Part shown: piece after piece, positions 35,573 to 44,225 of the stretch
How positions within the stretch are numbered: the first letter of the stretch is position 1
Layout of the letters: every line of letters begins with the position of its first letter
Assembly: GCF_005887095.1 (NCBI RefSeq)
Contig: NZ_PNCI01000002.1
Span: 1 to 64,000, forward strand
Direction: 5' to 3'
From: Pseudoalteromonas rubra
GTDB lineage: Bacteria > Pseudomonadota > Gammaproteobacteria > Enterobacterales > Alteromonadaceae
Length of the DNA: 64,000 nt
Translations under genes and position numbers: made by a program
Notes under the pieces: model-generated
Databases searched by the model: none
What the model saw: only the letters and a program-made list of their open reading frames with translations
What the model was told of the DNA's origin: nothing

Positions 35573-35691
35573 AGCGGGCTTCTTTTTAATTGAAAGGGTG
35601 AGTATAACATGACACGCAGGCAGAGCGCGCAATACCGTGCCTGCCTGGTGACATAGGGTGTTGAGATTCAGAGTGCTTCAGGAGGCTCTCT

Positions 35692-37074
35692 CTAGTTTGG
35701 CTTTATCTGTGCCGCAGGCTTATTACCGCCTGGTTTGCCCTGGCTATTGGCAGGACGTCTTCTGCGGCGTTTTGGCGCAGCGGTTTTATCATTCCCGGAT
35801 TGTGGCTTTTGGCCGTTTTTGGGCTTGTCCGCCTGTTTGCGCTGTGCGGATTGCTCCGCTGTGGCTGCTTTGGGTTTCTTAGGCTTTTTCGGTTTCTTTG
35901 GCTTAATTGGACGAGTGTCCAGTTTCGACTCAGGCACCGGGTTTTGAGGCTCGAACCCAGGCTCTACAACGCGTGGGATCAGTTGCTGGATCAAGCGTTC
36001 AATGCCGAACAGATCGCTGGCAACATCTTCACTGACAAACGAGACAGCTTCGCCGGTGGCACCGGCGCGACCGGTACGGCCGATACGATGTACATAGTCC
36101 TCGTACACATTGGGCAGGTCGAAGTTGACAACGTGGGGTAATTCCTGAATATCCAGACCTCGTGCCACAATATCAGTGGCCACTAAGACCCGTAACTTAC
36201 CACTCTTAAAGCCTGCAAGTGCCTTCATTCGCGCACTCTGGCTCTTATTGCCGTGTATGGCTGCGGCGTTAATTTTACTCTTTTCTAGGTCGCGTACCAG
36301 GCGATTAGCGCCATGTTTGGTGCGGGTAAAGACCAGTACCTGCTGCCAGCCATGTGTGTTAATCAGGTGTTTGAGCAAGGCGGTACGACGGCTTTTATCT
36401 ACCGGGTAGGCCCACTGAGTGACGCTTTTGGCGGTGCTGTTGGCCGGTGCCACGGAAATCTCAACGGGATCCTGAATAAGTCCCTTGGCGAGGGAGCGGA
36501 TCTCATCAGAAAATGTGGCTGAAAATAATAAATTCTGCCGCTGCGGTGGCAGTAACTTAATAAGGCGTTTAATGTCGTGAATAAACCCCATATCCAGCAT
36601 TCTGTCTGCTTCGTCGAGCACAAAAATGTCTAACTGATCGAACTTCACCGCATTTTGTTGGTATAAGTCGAGCAACCGGCCCGGTGTCGCCACCAGTACA
36701 TCGGCCCCTTTGCGTAGCTTCATCATTTGTGGGTTGATCTTCACGCCACCGTAGACAACCTGGCAGGACAAAGTCAGGTGTTTACTATACAGTTCAACAC
36801 TTTGCCAGACCTGATCCGCCAGCTCGCGGGTCGGTGTCAGGATCAGTGCTCTGACCTGATTGGCTTTTACTTTTGGTTTGCTGCTCAACAGCTCCAGCAT
36901 GGGCAGGGTAAAGCCTGCTGTTTTGCCTGTGCCTGTCTGGGCTGCGGCCATAATATCCCGGCCTTGTAAGATGGCGGGGATGGCTTGCTCCTGAATAGGG
37001 GTTGGTGTTGAGTAACCCTGATCGGCTACGGCTTGATTAATTTCGGGAGATAAGCCAAGACTGCTGAAGCTCAT
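35692..37074 (-). CDS. rhlE: ATP-dependent RNA helicase RhlE
   Basis: The 460-residue DEAD-box helicase starts [21 protein letters not shown], has [27 protein letters not shown] in [18 protein letters not shown] and [13 protein letters not shown]. The C-terminal 90 residues are a Lys/Pro/Gln/Arg-rich tail ([11 protein letters not shown] and PKRRRRRP), typical of RhlE and thought to bind RNA. RhlE acts in ribosome assembly and RNA turnover. It ends 120 bases from dbpA on the same strand, but the two are separate units. Confidence 0.93.
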   Translation of the reverse strand: MSFSSLGLSPEINQAVADQGYSTPTPIQEQAIPAILQGRDIMAAAQTGTGKTAGFTLPMLELLSSKPKVKANQVRALILTPTRELADQVWQSVELYSKHLTLSCQVVYGGVKINPQMMKLRKGADVLVATPGRLLDLYQQNAVKFDQLDIFVLDEADRMLDMGFIHDIKRLIKLLPPQRQNLLFSATFSDEIRSLAKGLIQDPVEISVAPANSTAKSVTQWAYPVDKSRRTALLKHLINTHGWQQVLVFTRTKHGANRLVRDLEKSKINAAAIHGNKSQSARMKALAGFKSGKLRVLVATDIVARGLDIQELPHVVNFDLPNVYEDYVHRIGRTGRAGATGEAVSFVSEDVASDLFGIERLIQQLIPRVVEPGFEPQNPVPESKLDTRPIKPKKPKKPKKPKAATAEQSAQRKQADKPKNGQKPQSGNDKTAAPKRRRRRPANSQGKPGGNKPAAQIKPN

Positions 37075-37384
37075 GTTTGTGTACTCTGAAGAATGCGGGC
37101 CGGAAGAGTACAAGATTTACCCCAACATAGCAATTTTTGTCATCAGTTTGAGTGGATATATGCGTGCGATATACGCACATTATGAGTGTCTTTGAAGATC
37201 AGTCTCGGCTTAGTTTAACGATGACTCAATCCGGTGAATTAAAGCGTGTAAGTGAGCAAATACGTCAAATGCAAACCCGACACCAGAGATGAACATGATC
37301 ACGTCTTTTAGATATAGGTGAAGCCTGGACTCGGGAGGCGTGATCACGCTCGAAATGCCAGGCATTTCATTTTATGACTGGAGT
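37075..37384. other. 310-base gene-poor region with two palindromes
   Basis: GTGCG-ATATA-CGCAC (inverted repeat, about 37166-37180) is upstream of rhlE. A 12-bp perfect palindrome GCGTGATCACGC lies at 37338-37349, and TGATCACG also occurs near 37296. A hairpin GAAATGCC/GGCATTTC (37352-37368) follows the XRE stop and may end its transcript. A 36-codon frame (37182-37292, MSVFEDQSRLSL...) has no ribosome site. Confidence 0.45.
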
Positions 37385-37609
37385 TCATTGTTCGGTCAAC
37401 AGTTCAGCAACGGGGATCTGGTAAAAGCGTGCCAGGTCGCCTGCTGTGCGGTAATATACCCGGTTGCCGCACTCGGCACGTTTCAGCGTGGCAATTGACA
37501 CACATAAAGCCTGATCCTGGCAAGCGCATGCCAGTTTCTCCTGACTCAAGCCCAGGCTTTTTCTTAGCTCCTTGAGCCGATGACAATTGAGTTTGACTCT
37601 ACCGTCCAT
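37385..37609 (-). CDS. small XRE-family regulator
   Basis: The 74-residue protein is one Cro/C1-type HTH: HRLKELRKSLGLSQEKLA, recognition region SIATLKRAECGNRVYYR, and DLARFYQIPVAELL. Unusually, it has four Cys (residues 9, 28, 30 and 36), of which 28-30 are CAC. AGGAG lies 7 bases before the ATG. It is divergent from the cystatin-like gene, with the triple 11-bp repeat in between, so it is a likely regulator of that gene. Confidence 0.75.
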   Translation of the reverse strand: MDGRVKLNCHRLKELRKSLGLSQEKLACACQDQALCVSIATLKRAECGNRVYYRTAGDLARFYQIPVAELLTEQ

Positions 37610-37754
37610 TGAAATGCTCCTGACTGGTTTGGATGCTAAGGCTAGCAGCCTTGAACGCTTTTTGCCAAATTGTTAACGCCAATTAAAGTGTCCACTTTTT
37701 ACTACACACTGTCAGCATTTTTTCACCCTAATGTCTTAGGTTTGGGGGCAGAGA

Positions 37755-37785
37755 AACTGATACCGAACTGATACTAAACTGATAC
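37755..37785 (+). promoter_or_regulatory. three direct repeats AACTGATAC at 11-bp period
   Basis: AACTGATAC occurs at 37755-37763, 37766-37774 and 37777-37785, exactly 11 bases apart, so each copy faces the same side of the helix. The array ends 22 bases before TACACT (37808-37813), a possible -10 box with no good -35. This is the placement of an activator array next to a weak promoter. The binder is unknown; the divergent XRE protein is a candidate. Confidence 0.7.
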
Positions 37786-37832
37786 CAACAAGCATGTGAT
37801 TCGCATCTACACTGAGTGCCAGTTGAATAAGC

Positions 37833-37847
37833 CCCGCATGGTGCGGG
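37833..37847 (+). promoter_or_regulatory. 5'-UTR stem-loop before the cystatin-like gene
   Basis: CCCGCA (37833-37838) pairs with TGCGGG (37842-37847) with a 3-base loop, 28 bases before the ATG. It may stabilise the mRNA. Confidence 0.45.
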
Positions 37848-37874
37848 ATTACTGGAAATAATAAGGAAACAATT

Positions 37875-38444
37875 ATGTCTCAGACAGTTCATAACCTTGG
37901 TGCCTATGGTTCAGTTGTACTGGCGAAAGATTTCAGCAAAGACTTTATCAATGCGTTTGAGCACATTAATCAGCGCGATGGTGTAAAAATCACCCCACTG
38001 GCAGGTCAGTCTCAGGTGGTTAATGGTATAAACTATGCGTTCTACTGTTTGGTTGAGCCAGTTGTTGCACCGAACGTGGCAAAAGTGAACAAACTAGAGC
38101 TTATCGTGATCCATGCGCTGGATGACAAATACACCGAAACTGCAGAGCGCGTGTTGAGCCGTCCGGTTCTTGTTCCACCTATCGGTTCGTTCGATGGTGT
38201 AGCACTGCGTGATGAGTTCACTGAAGCTGAGAAAGCAGCGGCTGAGCAGATTGAATCACTGGTTGGTGTACGCTATGACATTCTGGCGGCTCAGCAACAG
38301 GTTGTTGCAGGTCTTAACTTTGTATTCTATACGGTGGCTACGCCAGCGACACGCAATGGTCAGGCTTTCTTCGCTGAAATTGAAGCGCACCGAAACCTGG
38401 ACGGCAGACTTGAAAACTTCAATCTGATCCCGGTTCAGCCATAA
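37875..38444 (+). CDS. tandem cystatin-like protein with two QxVxG motifs
   Basis: The 189-residue protein is an internal duplication. Each half has a helix, then the loop-strand motif: QVVNGINYAFYCLVEP (47-62) and QVVAGLNFVFYTVATP (142-157). QxVxG is the papain-binding loop of eukaryotic cystatins, and QVVAG is its exact classical form. A Gly lies near the N-terminus (LGAYGS), as in cystatins. There is no signal peptide, so it may act in the cytoplasm or leave by another route. AAGGA lies 8 bases before the ATG. A cysteine-protease inhibitor role is inferred from the motif only; the partner protease is unknown. Confidence 0.75.
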   Translation: MSQTVHNLGAYGSVVLAKDFSKDFINAFEHINQRDGVKITPLAGQSQVVNGINYAFYCLVEPVVAPNVAKVNKLELIVIHALDDKYTETAERVLSRPVLVPPIGSFDGVALRDEFTEAEKAAAEQIESLVGVRYDILAAQQQVVAGLNFVFYTVATPATRNGQAFFAEIEAHRNLDGRLENFNLIPVQP

Positions 38445-38472
38445 CCTTAACTTTTGGCAACGTTGATGTTTT

Positions 38473-38501
38473 GCCGCCCGGTTGACCCCGGGCGGCTTTT
38501 T
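38473..38501 (+). terminator. intrinsic terminator of the cystatin-like gene
   Basis: GCCGCCCG (38473-38480) pairs with CGGGCGGC (38489-38496), followed by TTTTTCG. Confidence 0.85.
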
Positions 38502-38687
38502 CGTTTTTGCCTGCCAGTAAAGGGTAAGTGTAACCTCAAGGCCGGTTGGTTTATAAAGTCATGATGGGCTGTGTCGCCAGAGGCCAACAAAGTAAGTTTT
38601 AAGGGGCTCATGCTCCAGCACACTTGTACCCGGATGTCTTAATCATTGCTTGCTATACTGAGTGGAAACACTCAGAGGGAACCAACA

Positions 38688-39341
38688 ATGAGAGTCATTC
38701 TGCTCGCTATTTTACTGTTTACAGCACAGGCTTCAGCCGATGAAAAACAAGCCCCACCACTGAACCCCGCTTACAAAGGGGAGCATGGCATGGCATTGAT
38801 GAACCGAGGTTCACGTATTTATGCGACCAACTTTCCGTCGTACAGCTTACCCAATGATATTCATGTCGTATACCGACTGGAGAACCCGGATGTGGCTTTT
38901 CTGAGTCTGGTTCGTGATGCCAAACTAATCACCATTAAACCGGAGCCGTTTAATTTGCAACGACTGGAGCGGGGAGAGGAAGTTATGATCACCGCAGATG
39001 TTTATGAGGGACATTATGCGCGTGGAGGCAGGCTGGTATACCCACAAAGACAGTTGGTGCTCAGTGATAAACTTTTTGCCCGAAAGCTCAGCAAGCTGGA
39101 GCCTGCGTCTCAGTGGCATGAGTATGACATGATTGAAATCAACAAAACGGAACGTATTTACGTTCACAAAATACAGCAAAGACCCAGTTTTAACCACCTG
39201 ATTTTTGTAGACTTAACGGGGGCGTGCCTGCAAAAATTTCGGGCTTCTAAACGGGTACCCAGCGAAGGTGAATTGGCCTATAAGTTTATTAACTGCGGGA
39301 CACTGAAACAGCTTTTCTATGATGCTGAGAGTTATATGTAG
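38688..39341 (+). CDS. hypothetical periplasmic protein
   Basis: The 217-residue protein has a signal peptide (MRVILLAILLFTAQASA). The mature part is mixed alpha/beta with two Cys near the C-terminus (residues 184 and 207), and conserved-looking segments HGMALMNRGSRIYATNFPSY and EEVMITADVYEGHYARGG. AGGGA lies 8 bases before the ATG; a frame 42 bases longer has no site. No known family was recognised. It shares a terminator with the convergent peroxidase gene but no operon partner. Confidence 0.65.
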   Translation: MRVILLAILLFTAQASADEKQAPPLNPAYKGEHGMALMNRGSRIYATNFPSYSLPNDIHVVYRLENPDVAFLSLVRDAKLITIKPEPFNLQRLERGEEVMITADVYEGHYARGGRLVYPQRQLVLSDKLFARKLSKLEPASQWHEYDMIEINKTERIYVHKIQQRPSFNHLIFVDLTGACLQKFRASKRVPSEGELAYKFINCGTLKQLFYDAESYM

Positions 39342-39370
39342 GCGCTATCTGGTTGAGAAAAAGTGTGAAT

Positions 39371-39398
39371 AAAAAGGGCTGCACAGGCAGCCCTTTTT
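39371..39398. terminator. bidirectional intrinsic terminator
   Basis: AAAAAGGGCTGC (39371-39382) pairs perfectly with GCAGCCCTTTTT (39387-39398) with a 4-base loop. It has a U-tract on both strands, between convergent genes. Confidence 0.88.
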
Positions 39399-39410
39399 GG
39401 TTGGGTCGAG

Positions 39411-41219
39411 TTAAAGCGGATTGCCGTTTTTGTCTATGGCATCAAACTGGTGGCCATCAGGTCCGCCATCTCGGGGCGGGATGAGCACATCTATCGCGTT
39501 GCTGCCAGCCACCGCATTGGGGTCGGTGAGTGAGCGCAAGAAGGTGGCCAGGTAATGTATTTCATCACTGGTGAAGTGTTTGATAATGGCATCATCGCCT
39601 CTGTCTGAATTTGCTCTGTTCTCGGCGTTAAGTGCCAGAACAAATGCTTCGCCCCCACCAACAATCTGGCGGCACTGCTCTGTTGTCAGGTGCTGAAATT
39701 GTGGCAGCTGGCAGGTTTCAACATTGTGATAAAAGTCTTCCAGGGAACCAGTTACGTCGTTGTAGTGTTCGATAACGCGCTCTAGTGTGGGGAAAACGCC
39801 CTTATCACCATAAGGTGCAGTGATCCCAACATTGAGCAGGCTCGGCATGCGGAACTGGTTTTTGGCATTACCATCGGCGACGGCGTTAGGCCCAATCTGG
39901 GGGTAAAGCGGGCCGCGGGTTTTTTCCGGGGTAAACATTACGCCATCGTGGCAGTTAGCGCATCCTGCTGAGGTGTAAAACAGTAATGCTCCGCGTTTTT
40001 CTGTATTGTTCAGGCGAGCCATGTCACCTTCGATGTAGTTGAAAAAAGGGTTGTCGATAAACAAGAATGAGGCCTGATAAGCCGCAAGTGCTCTGGCGAT
40101 ACGCAAGAAATCAACTTGCTCGTCGCCGTAGGCTGCTGCGAAGTGGCTTTTCCATTCATCGGTCAGCCGGCTGGCAATAAATTCACGATAGACTTGTGGG
40201 GACTCAAAACTGGTTGGATCGCCCATTTCAGCGGCTGCGGTGACAGGGAAATGAGCCTGAGCCATTAACAGACGCAAGGGATCTGTATTGGCAACCTGGC
40301 TGTTCATCAGTCGGGTTACGTCATCTTCAGGGGTCATAATCGGGGCCGTGGATACCAGGCCCACTTCACTTTCACGGTTGCTCTGACGCAGTTTTACCCT
40401 TTGATCCCAGAACATACTGTTGACCCACAGGGCCGTGTTGCAGATCTGTGGCGAACTGCGTCCAACAGAAGGGATAGTGCTGCCGTCGGTGCGGCCCAGT
40501 CCGATGACATCTGGGTTCTCAGCATTGACGCCGATGGATAAAGACAGGCCATCGCCTCCACAACCTTGTGCAGGGTGGTGGCAAGAAGCGCAGGAGGTAT
40601 CATAGTTTTGACTCAGCGCCTTACTAAAGAACAGTCGTTTACCCAGATCAATCAGTTTCGGGTCTTCCTGTCGACGATAGCGGGCCACATAGGCTTGCAT
40701 ATCTTCCAGCCCCTGCTGCAACTCATAATGTTCAATGACTTTGCCCATGCAGGTATCGAGCTGCTCATCCGTTACGGCATTGAGGTCGTTAGTACCGCAC
40801 AAATCGACCAAACGCGCAATGCCAATATTTATTACTGAACCATTGCGCATGCCATCATTGCTATCACTTGCCAGCGTAGTCACCGTTTCGGTGTTTGACG
40901 GTTCACTGGTGAGCTTGTTTTTATCTTTACCCTTGGCAAAAGCTTGCACAAAGTAGCTGTATTCAGTACCCGCCATCGCACTGTCATCCTGGTAAAAGGT
41001 GAGTGTGGTTCGGGCAATGCGTTTGCCATCCCGATAGATGCGATAGCCTTTAATGTTGCTGGTATCTTCCGGTGCCTGCCAGCTTAGCGCAACTTGATTG
41101 CTGCTGTGTACTTTTGCTGTGAACTGTTGTGGGGTGGGGAGTAGGTTGGTGTCTGCCTGAACGAATGTTGACCATAAGCTCATAGGCAGCAACCATAGCC
41201 CGAATATTCTTGCTTTCAT
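39411..41219 (-). CDS. di-haem cytochrome c peroxidase-family protein with N-terminal FN3 domain
   Basis: The 602-residue protein has a signal peptide (FGLWLLPMSLWSTFVQA), then a fibronectin type III domain (about 25-120; QVALSWQAPEDTSNIKGYRIYRDG). The cytochrome c peroxidase/MauG-type region follows, with haem-binding CASCH (about 210) and CANCH (about 420) and the motif HGVMFT-like CHDGVMFTPEKT. The C-terminus has a YLATFLRSLTDP helix typical of this family. It is exported to the periplasm or surface. The start at 41219 was chosen because the longer frame adds 15 residues without a site. It may reduce H2O2, or modify a protein or small substrate as MauG does. An FN3 domain is unusual here. 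Confidence 0.85.
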   Translation of the reverse strand: MKARIFGLWLLPMSLWSTFVQADTNLLPTPQQFTAKVHSSNQVALSWQAPEDTSNIKGYRIYRDGKRIARTTLTFYQDDSAMAGTEYSYFVQAFAKGKDKNKLTSEPSNTETVTTLASDSNDGMRNGSVINIGIARLVDLCGTNDLNAVTDEQLDTCMGKVIEHYELQQGLEDMQAYVARYRRQEDPKLIDLGKRLFFSKALSQNYDTSCASCHHPAQGCGGDGLSLSIGVNAENPDVIGLGRTDGSTIPSVGRSSPQICNTALWVNSMFWDQRVKLRQSNRESEVGLVSTAPIMTPEDDVTRLMNSQVANTDPLRLLMAQAHFPVTAAAEMGDPTSFESPQVYREFIASRLTDEWKSHFAAAYGDEQVDFLRIARALAAYQASFLFIDNPFFNYIEGDMARLNNTEKRGALLFYTSAGCANCHDGVMFTPEKTRGPLYPQIGPNAVADGNAKNQFRMPSLLNVGITAPYGDKGVFPTLERVIEHYNDVTGSLEDFYHNVETCQLPQFQHLTTEQCRQIVGGGEAFVLALNAENRANSDRGDDAIIKHFTSDEIHYLATFLRSLTDPNAVAGSNAIDVLIPPRDGGPDGHQFDAIDKNGNPL

Positions 41220-41610
41220 AGGTATGATCCTTAACAACAGTGTGTGGTTGGGTAGCGTTTGCACACTGCTGTCTGTAACGTAACTGAGAGTGTGTATTGC
41301 CCCCGCGGCATATCGCCGGGAAGCTCATTATTGTGTGGAATATAAAATTGCGATTCCAACATTAGTGTAGGAATGAAATAAGGAATAAATGTGTATATTT
41401 TGACTTTTTAGTCATCCTTTATTCTGTTTTTTGCCATTTTGTATCTAGAGCATTTATTCAAAAGTGGCGTTTTGTCCTTGAGATATAAAACTTATCTAGA
41501 TCAGCGTGTTACCTTGTTCCTGTACTTGGTATGCATAAGCAAAATGAGTCAGCCCGCACTAGGTGTGGGCTCATCATTTAGAATGAAGCTGATAAGGGAT
41601 GTTAAAAATT
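41220..41610. other. 391-base gene-free region
   Basis: The left part is the peroxidase promoter region, A/T-rich with several ATTTATT/TAAATA runs. At 41551-41571 AGCCCGCAC pairs with GTGTGGGCT (one wobble pair), a likely terminator of the dioxygenase gene. No ORF was recognised. Confidence 0.5.
41551..41571 (-). terminator. terminator hairpin of the dioxygenase gene
   Basis: A 9-bp stem (one G-T pair) with a 3-base loop, about 40 bases past the stop; CATTTTGC follows on the minus strand. Confidence 0.6.
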
Positions 41611-42252
41611 CTAAAGTGGGATCTTTTGTATCACCAAATTGAACAGGTAATGATTTTCACGTTTAGTTCGTTTGACCGTCATAAGCGCCTGCTCCTGTGC
41701 ACTTTTTCGTTTAAACAGGCCATCTTTGTGATTAAGCGGGTGATCCGGAAAGTACAGTTGAGTCAGTAGTGTATCGTAACCCAGCTTAGACACTTTAAGG
41801 TGAATATGCGGTGTGCGTTGACTATTGGCATTGAGCGGGTAGGCACCCGGGAACACGGTTTTGAAACGAAACCGTCCTTGTTCGCCACTTTGTATGATGG
41901 CCCAGGCCTGAAAGTGTTCATCGATAGGTGCCTCGCAGGTATCGTGAGGGTGATGATACTTGCCAAAAGCATTCGCCTGCCACAAGTCTAACGTGACACC
42001 TTCAACGGTATTTCCCTCATGATCAAATACTTGTCCGGCTATTTCTATATGCGTTCCCTGAGCCACACCGGACTTGCCGGCCACCCGGGTGAGATCAGCA
42101 TCCTGGTCTTTTTGTGGGGTAATGGGGTAATAAGGTCCTTCCATTTCTCTGGGAGTCAGCATTGTTTGAGCCTGTGCGGCGGAGGCAAAAGCACCTGCCA
42201 GCGTGCCTGCTGCGAGATTTTTAATAAAGTGACGTCTGGAATTGTGCGACAT
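41611..42252 (-). CDS. intradiol ring-cleavage dioxygenase-family protein, Tat-exported
   Basis: The 213-residue protein has a twin-arginine signal (SRRHFIKNLAAGTLAGAFASAAQA). The rest matches the protocatechuate 3,4-dioxygenase fold, with Fe ligand candidates in EGPYYPI, GKYHHPHD, and RTPHIHLKV (HxH), and a C-terminal LTQLYFPDHPLN. Folded cofactor-containing export suits Tat. Members with a Tat signal are described in marine and soil bacteria and are thought to open catechol-like rings outside the cytoplasm. Substrate unknown. AGGTG precedes the ATG. It is near a peroxidase, which could act on the same aromatics. Confidence 0.82.
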   Translation of the reverse strand: MSHNSRRHFIKNLAAGTLAGAFASAAQAQTMLTPREMEGPYYPITPQKDQDADLTRVAGKSGVAQGTHIEIAGQVFDHEGNTVEGVTLDLWQANAFGKYHHPHDTCEAPIDEHFQAWAIIQSGEQGRFRFKTVFPGAYPLNANSQRTPHIHLKVSKLGYDTLLTQLYFPDHPLNHKDGLFKRKSAQEQALMTVKRTKRENHYLFNLVIQKIPL

Positions 42253-42505
42253 AAAACACCTGAATTTACGTTGTTGTCTGTTATTCAGCTTAGGATGCGG
42301 TGTATTCTGCTGTCTTATTAAAAAGCTATTTTTTACTTAAATAGTTTTATGTTTGGTGCAAAGAAGTCTATAACAAATTGTAATATATAGTTTTATTTTC
42401 TATCTGCGTCACTTTTACCAATGAATGAGCCTTTGGAACAGTTTGGGCTTAGCCTGGGTTAAATGTGCCTCCATATGCTTTTGGGTTCTTGAGTTGATGT
42501 ACAGA

Positions 42506-43105
42506 TCACGGTTTTTCTACAACCAGATAAGTGTGAACCTCTGGGTACTGGTCGAACTCTAAATGTCTGATAATGCAGCCCATGTCGATGAATAGTTGTA
42601 AGAACCCGGTTACACCAAGTGACGAATAGTAAACCTCTGGCCCCATAGCATTGTTAGTGTGGCAACCAGCCTGCGTTGTGCCACCAAATGAAAATATAAA
42701 CACGCCTCCGGGGTTGAGGCTGTTGATGATCTTAGCGAGTACCGGCTTTTGCTCCGATAAAGGTATGTGCCAGATGCTGTCCCATGCTGTTATAAAGTCA
42801 TATTTATCTGGCAACTCGTAAGTGCAAATATCACCTTGCACAAAAGAAATATCTGGATGCTTACGCCTTGCCAGAGCAAGCATTTCTTCTGAAATATCTA
42901 AACCAGTTGGCTTAAAGCCTTCATTGACCAGCAACTCGATAAAACGACCTGTGCAACCGCAGCCAATATCCAGCGCATTGCCGCGATATTTAACAAAACG
43001 AATCGCCCTCTGGTGTTGTGCAATGCCATTGGTCATATCAAACTCCTCATGCTCCCAGAGGTGGGTAATTTGATTGTAGGCTTTTCCTATTTCTTTTGGC
43101 TTCAT
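42506..43105 (-). CDS. class I SAM-dependent methyltransferase
   Basis: The 199-residue protein has the Rossmann motif I ALDIGCGCTGRFIELL, then acidic GLDISEEMLALARRKH, motif for adenine binding VQGDICTYELPDKYDFITAWDSIWHI, and motif LNPGGVFIFSFGG. The fold is complete; the methyl acceptor is unknown. Upstream region is weak. It is followed by a small hypothetical gene of the same strand, 34 bases further upstream in transcription order. Confidence 0.85.
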   Translation of the reverse strand: MKPKEIGKAYNQITHLWEHEEFDMTNGIAQHQRAIRFVKYRGNALDIGCGCTGRFIELLVNEGFKPTGLDISEEMLALARRKHPDISFVQGDICTYELPDKYDFITAWDSIWHIPLSEQKPVLAKIINSLNPGGVFIFSFGGTTQAGCHTNNAMGPEVYYSSLGVTGFLQLFIDMGCIIRHLEFDQYPEVHTYLVVEKP

Positions 43106-43138
43106 GGCTAGTTTTCTGAAGTTAAAACACCTGTAGGT

Positions 43139-43588
43139 TTACTTACAACGAGTGCCGTTATCAACGAACCGATACGCCACAAATTGATTCTTTCCATTAT
43201 TGGGCTGATTCGGAAAAACTGGAGCATGCTCAAAGCGGCCATTTAAAACATCATGCCAAAAACACCTTACTTGTTTTTGGGGGTGACTTTCTGAAATCGT
43301 CTCTAACTTTGACCGAATATCCTCGTCATCCAACAGCAGCTCTGCAAATGTAAAAGTAACATCTATCTCATATGCGCTCATGTTATTGTTGTCCAACATA
43401 TCGAGTATGACAGGCTTAAATTCTGTTTTGTTTTCCATAAATATCTGTACAGCACCATCATCCCAACCTGAGCCCATTAAGTTCATCTTATGTAATAGAA
43501 AGATTTGCACAGTCTTGCTCGTCAAAACAGCGATATAAAGCAATAACAGTAAGAGTAATAAGTTTCTAAAAAACTTGACTAAAGCCAC
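43139..43588 (-). CDS. hypothetical protein with N-terminal membrane helix
   Basis: The 149-residue protein has a hydrophobic helix (FRNLLLLLLLLYIAVLTSKTV, about 7-27), then a mostly polar part with a Cys (QVRCFWHD) and the C-terminal NGTRCK. It starts with GTG, with AAGGA 5 bases upstream. No family was recognised. It is transcribed before the methyltransferase, 33 bases away. Confidence 0.6.
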   Translation of the reverse strand: MALVKFFRNLLLLLLLLYIAVLTSKTVQIFLLHKMNLMGSGWDDGAVQIFMENKTEFKPVILDMLDNNNMSAYEIDVTFTFAELLLDDEDIRSKLETISESHPQKQVRCFWHDVLNGRFEHAPVFPNQPNNGKNQFVAYRFVDNGTRCK

Positions 43589-43853
43589 GGTATTCCTTTG
43601 TTGTATAAAGCTAAGTAGAGCATTTTATAAAGGTTGAACCTTTGATCAAGTGCTGTGTCCAATTACCAAGCTAAACTAAATGCTGAAGTATCAGCCTTGT
43701 AAGTCATTTAGGGTGTGAAGAAATAGAGCGATTGGGGATGGTACTTTGTTAAGCACCATCTGCTGGTTCTGGCATCAACTTCCCTCCGGGCGTCATTTTG
43801 GAAAGATCATTGAGCTGTGTTGTTAGGTACTCGCCTTGAACACTGTGGCTTAA

Positions 43854-44078
43854 TCAGTCACCGCCGCCGCCATCAGAGCTTCCACCGCCGCCAGAATCGT
43901 CGTTACTCAGCTCTATACAAACTCTGGTTTTACCTTTTGATGTGCTGAAGGAGCTCAGAATGAAAACACCTCCACCAGCGACCAACAGCCAGCCTACTTG
44001 TTCCGGTGGCGCTGAAGTCAGTTTTTCATATCCGATATAAGTAAGCGCACAGCCTGCAATAAATGGTATTAATTTCAT
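43854..44078 (-). CDS. hypothetical small membrane protein with Gly/Asp tail
   Basis: The 74-residue protein has two hydrophobic stretches (IPFIAGCALTYIGY and VGWLLVAGGGVFILSSF), a cytosolic or periplasmic loop CIELSND, and the tail SGGGGSSDGGGGD. GGAAG lies 9 bases before the ATG at 44078; the frame extends upstream but without a site. The tail resembles the flexible ends of secreted or TPM-domain proteins, but no domain is recognised. Function unknown. Confidence 0.55.
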   Translation of the reverse strand: MKLIPFIAGCALTYIGYEKLTSAPPEQVGWLLVAGGGVFILSSFSTSKGKTRVCIELSNDDSGGGGSSDGGGGD

Positions 44079-44225
44079 CAGATTACTCTTCCAGTTGAAG
44101 CCCTGTATTATTGATAAAACACCCACTCCAAAAATTGTGCGTTATACCAAAGCAGGTGATATTGACATAAGTACTTTCGGGCAACTCCCTCAAGCTGAGT
44201 GTCTTTTATTTCAGAATTAACGCCC

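Noticed and set aside
37182..37292. 36-codon frame (MSVFEDQSRLSL...) upstream of rhlE
   Set aside because: No ribosome-binding site, no recognisable domain, and the region is already explained by palindromic sites. It is mentioned only as part of the gap.
37755..37785. Triple repeat as replication iterons or CRISPR
   Set aside because: No Rep or Cas gene, only three 9-base copies, and placed in front of a gene; a regulatory array is far more likely.
41634..41648. AAATTGAACAGGTA similar to the dispersed repeat
   Set aside because: Only a 14-base match, and inside the end of the dioxygenase gene; it lacks the inverted-repeat ends. Chance.
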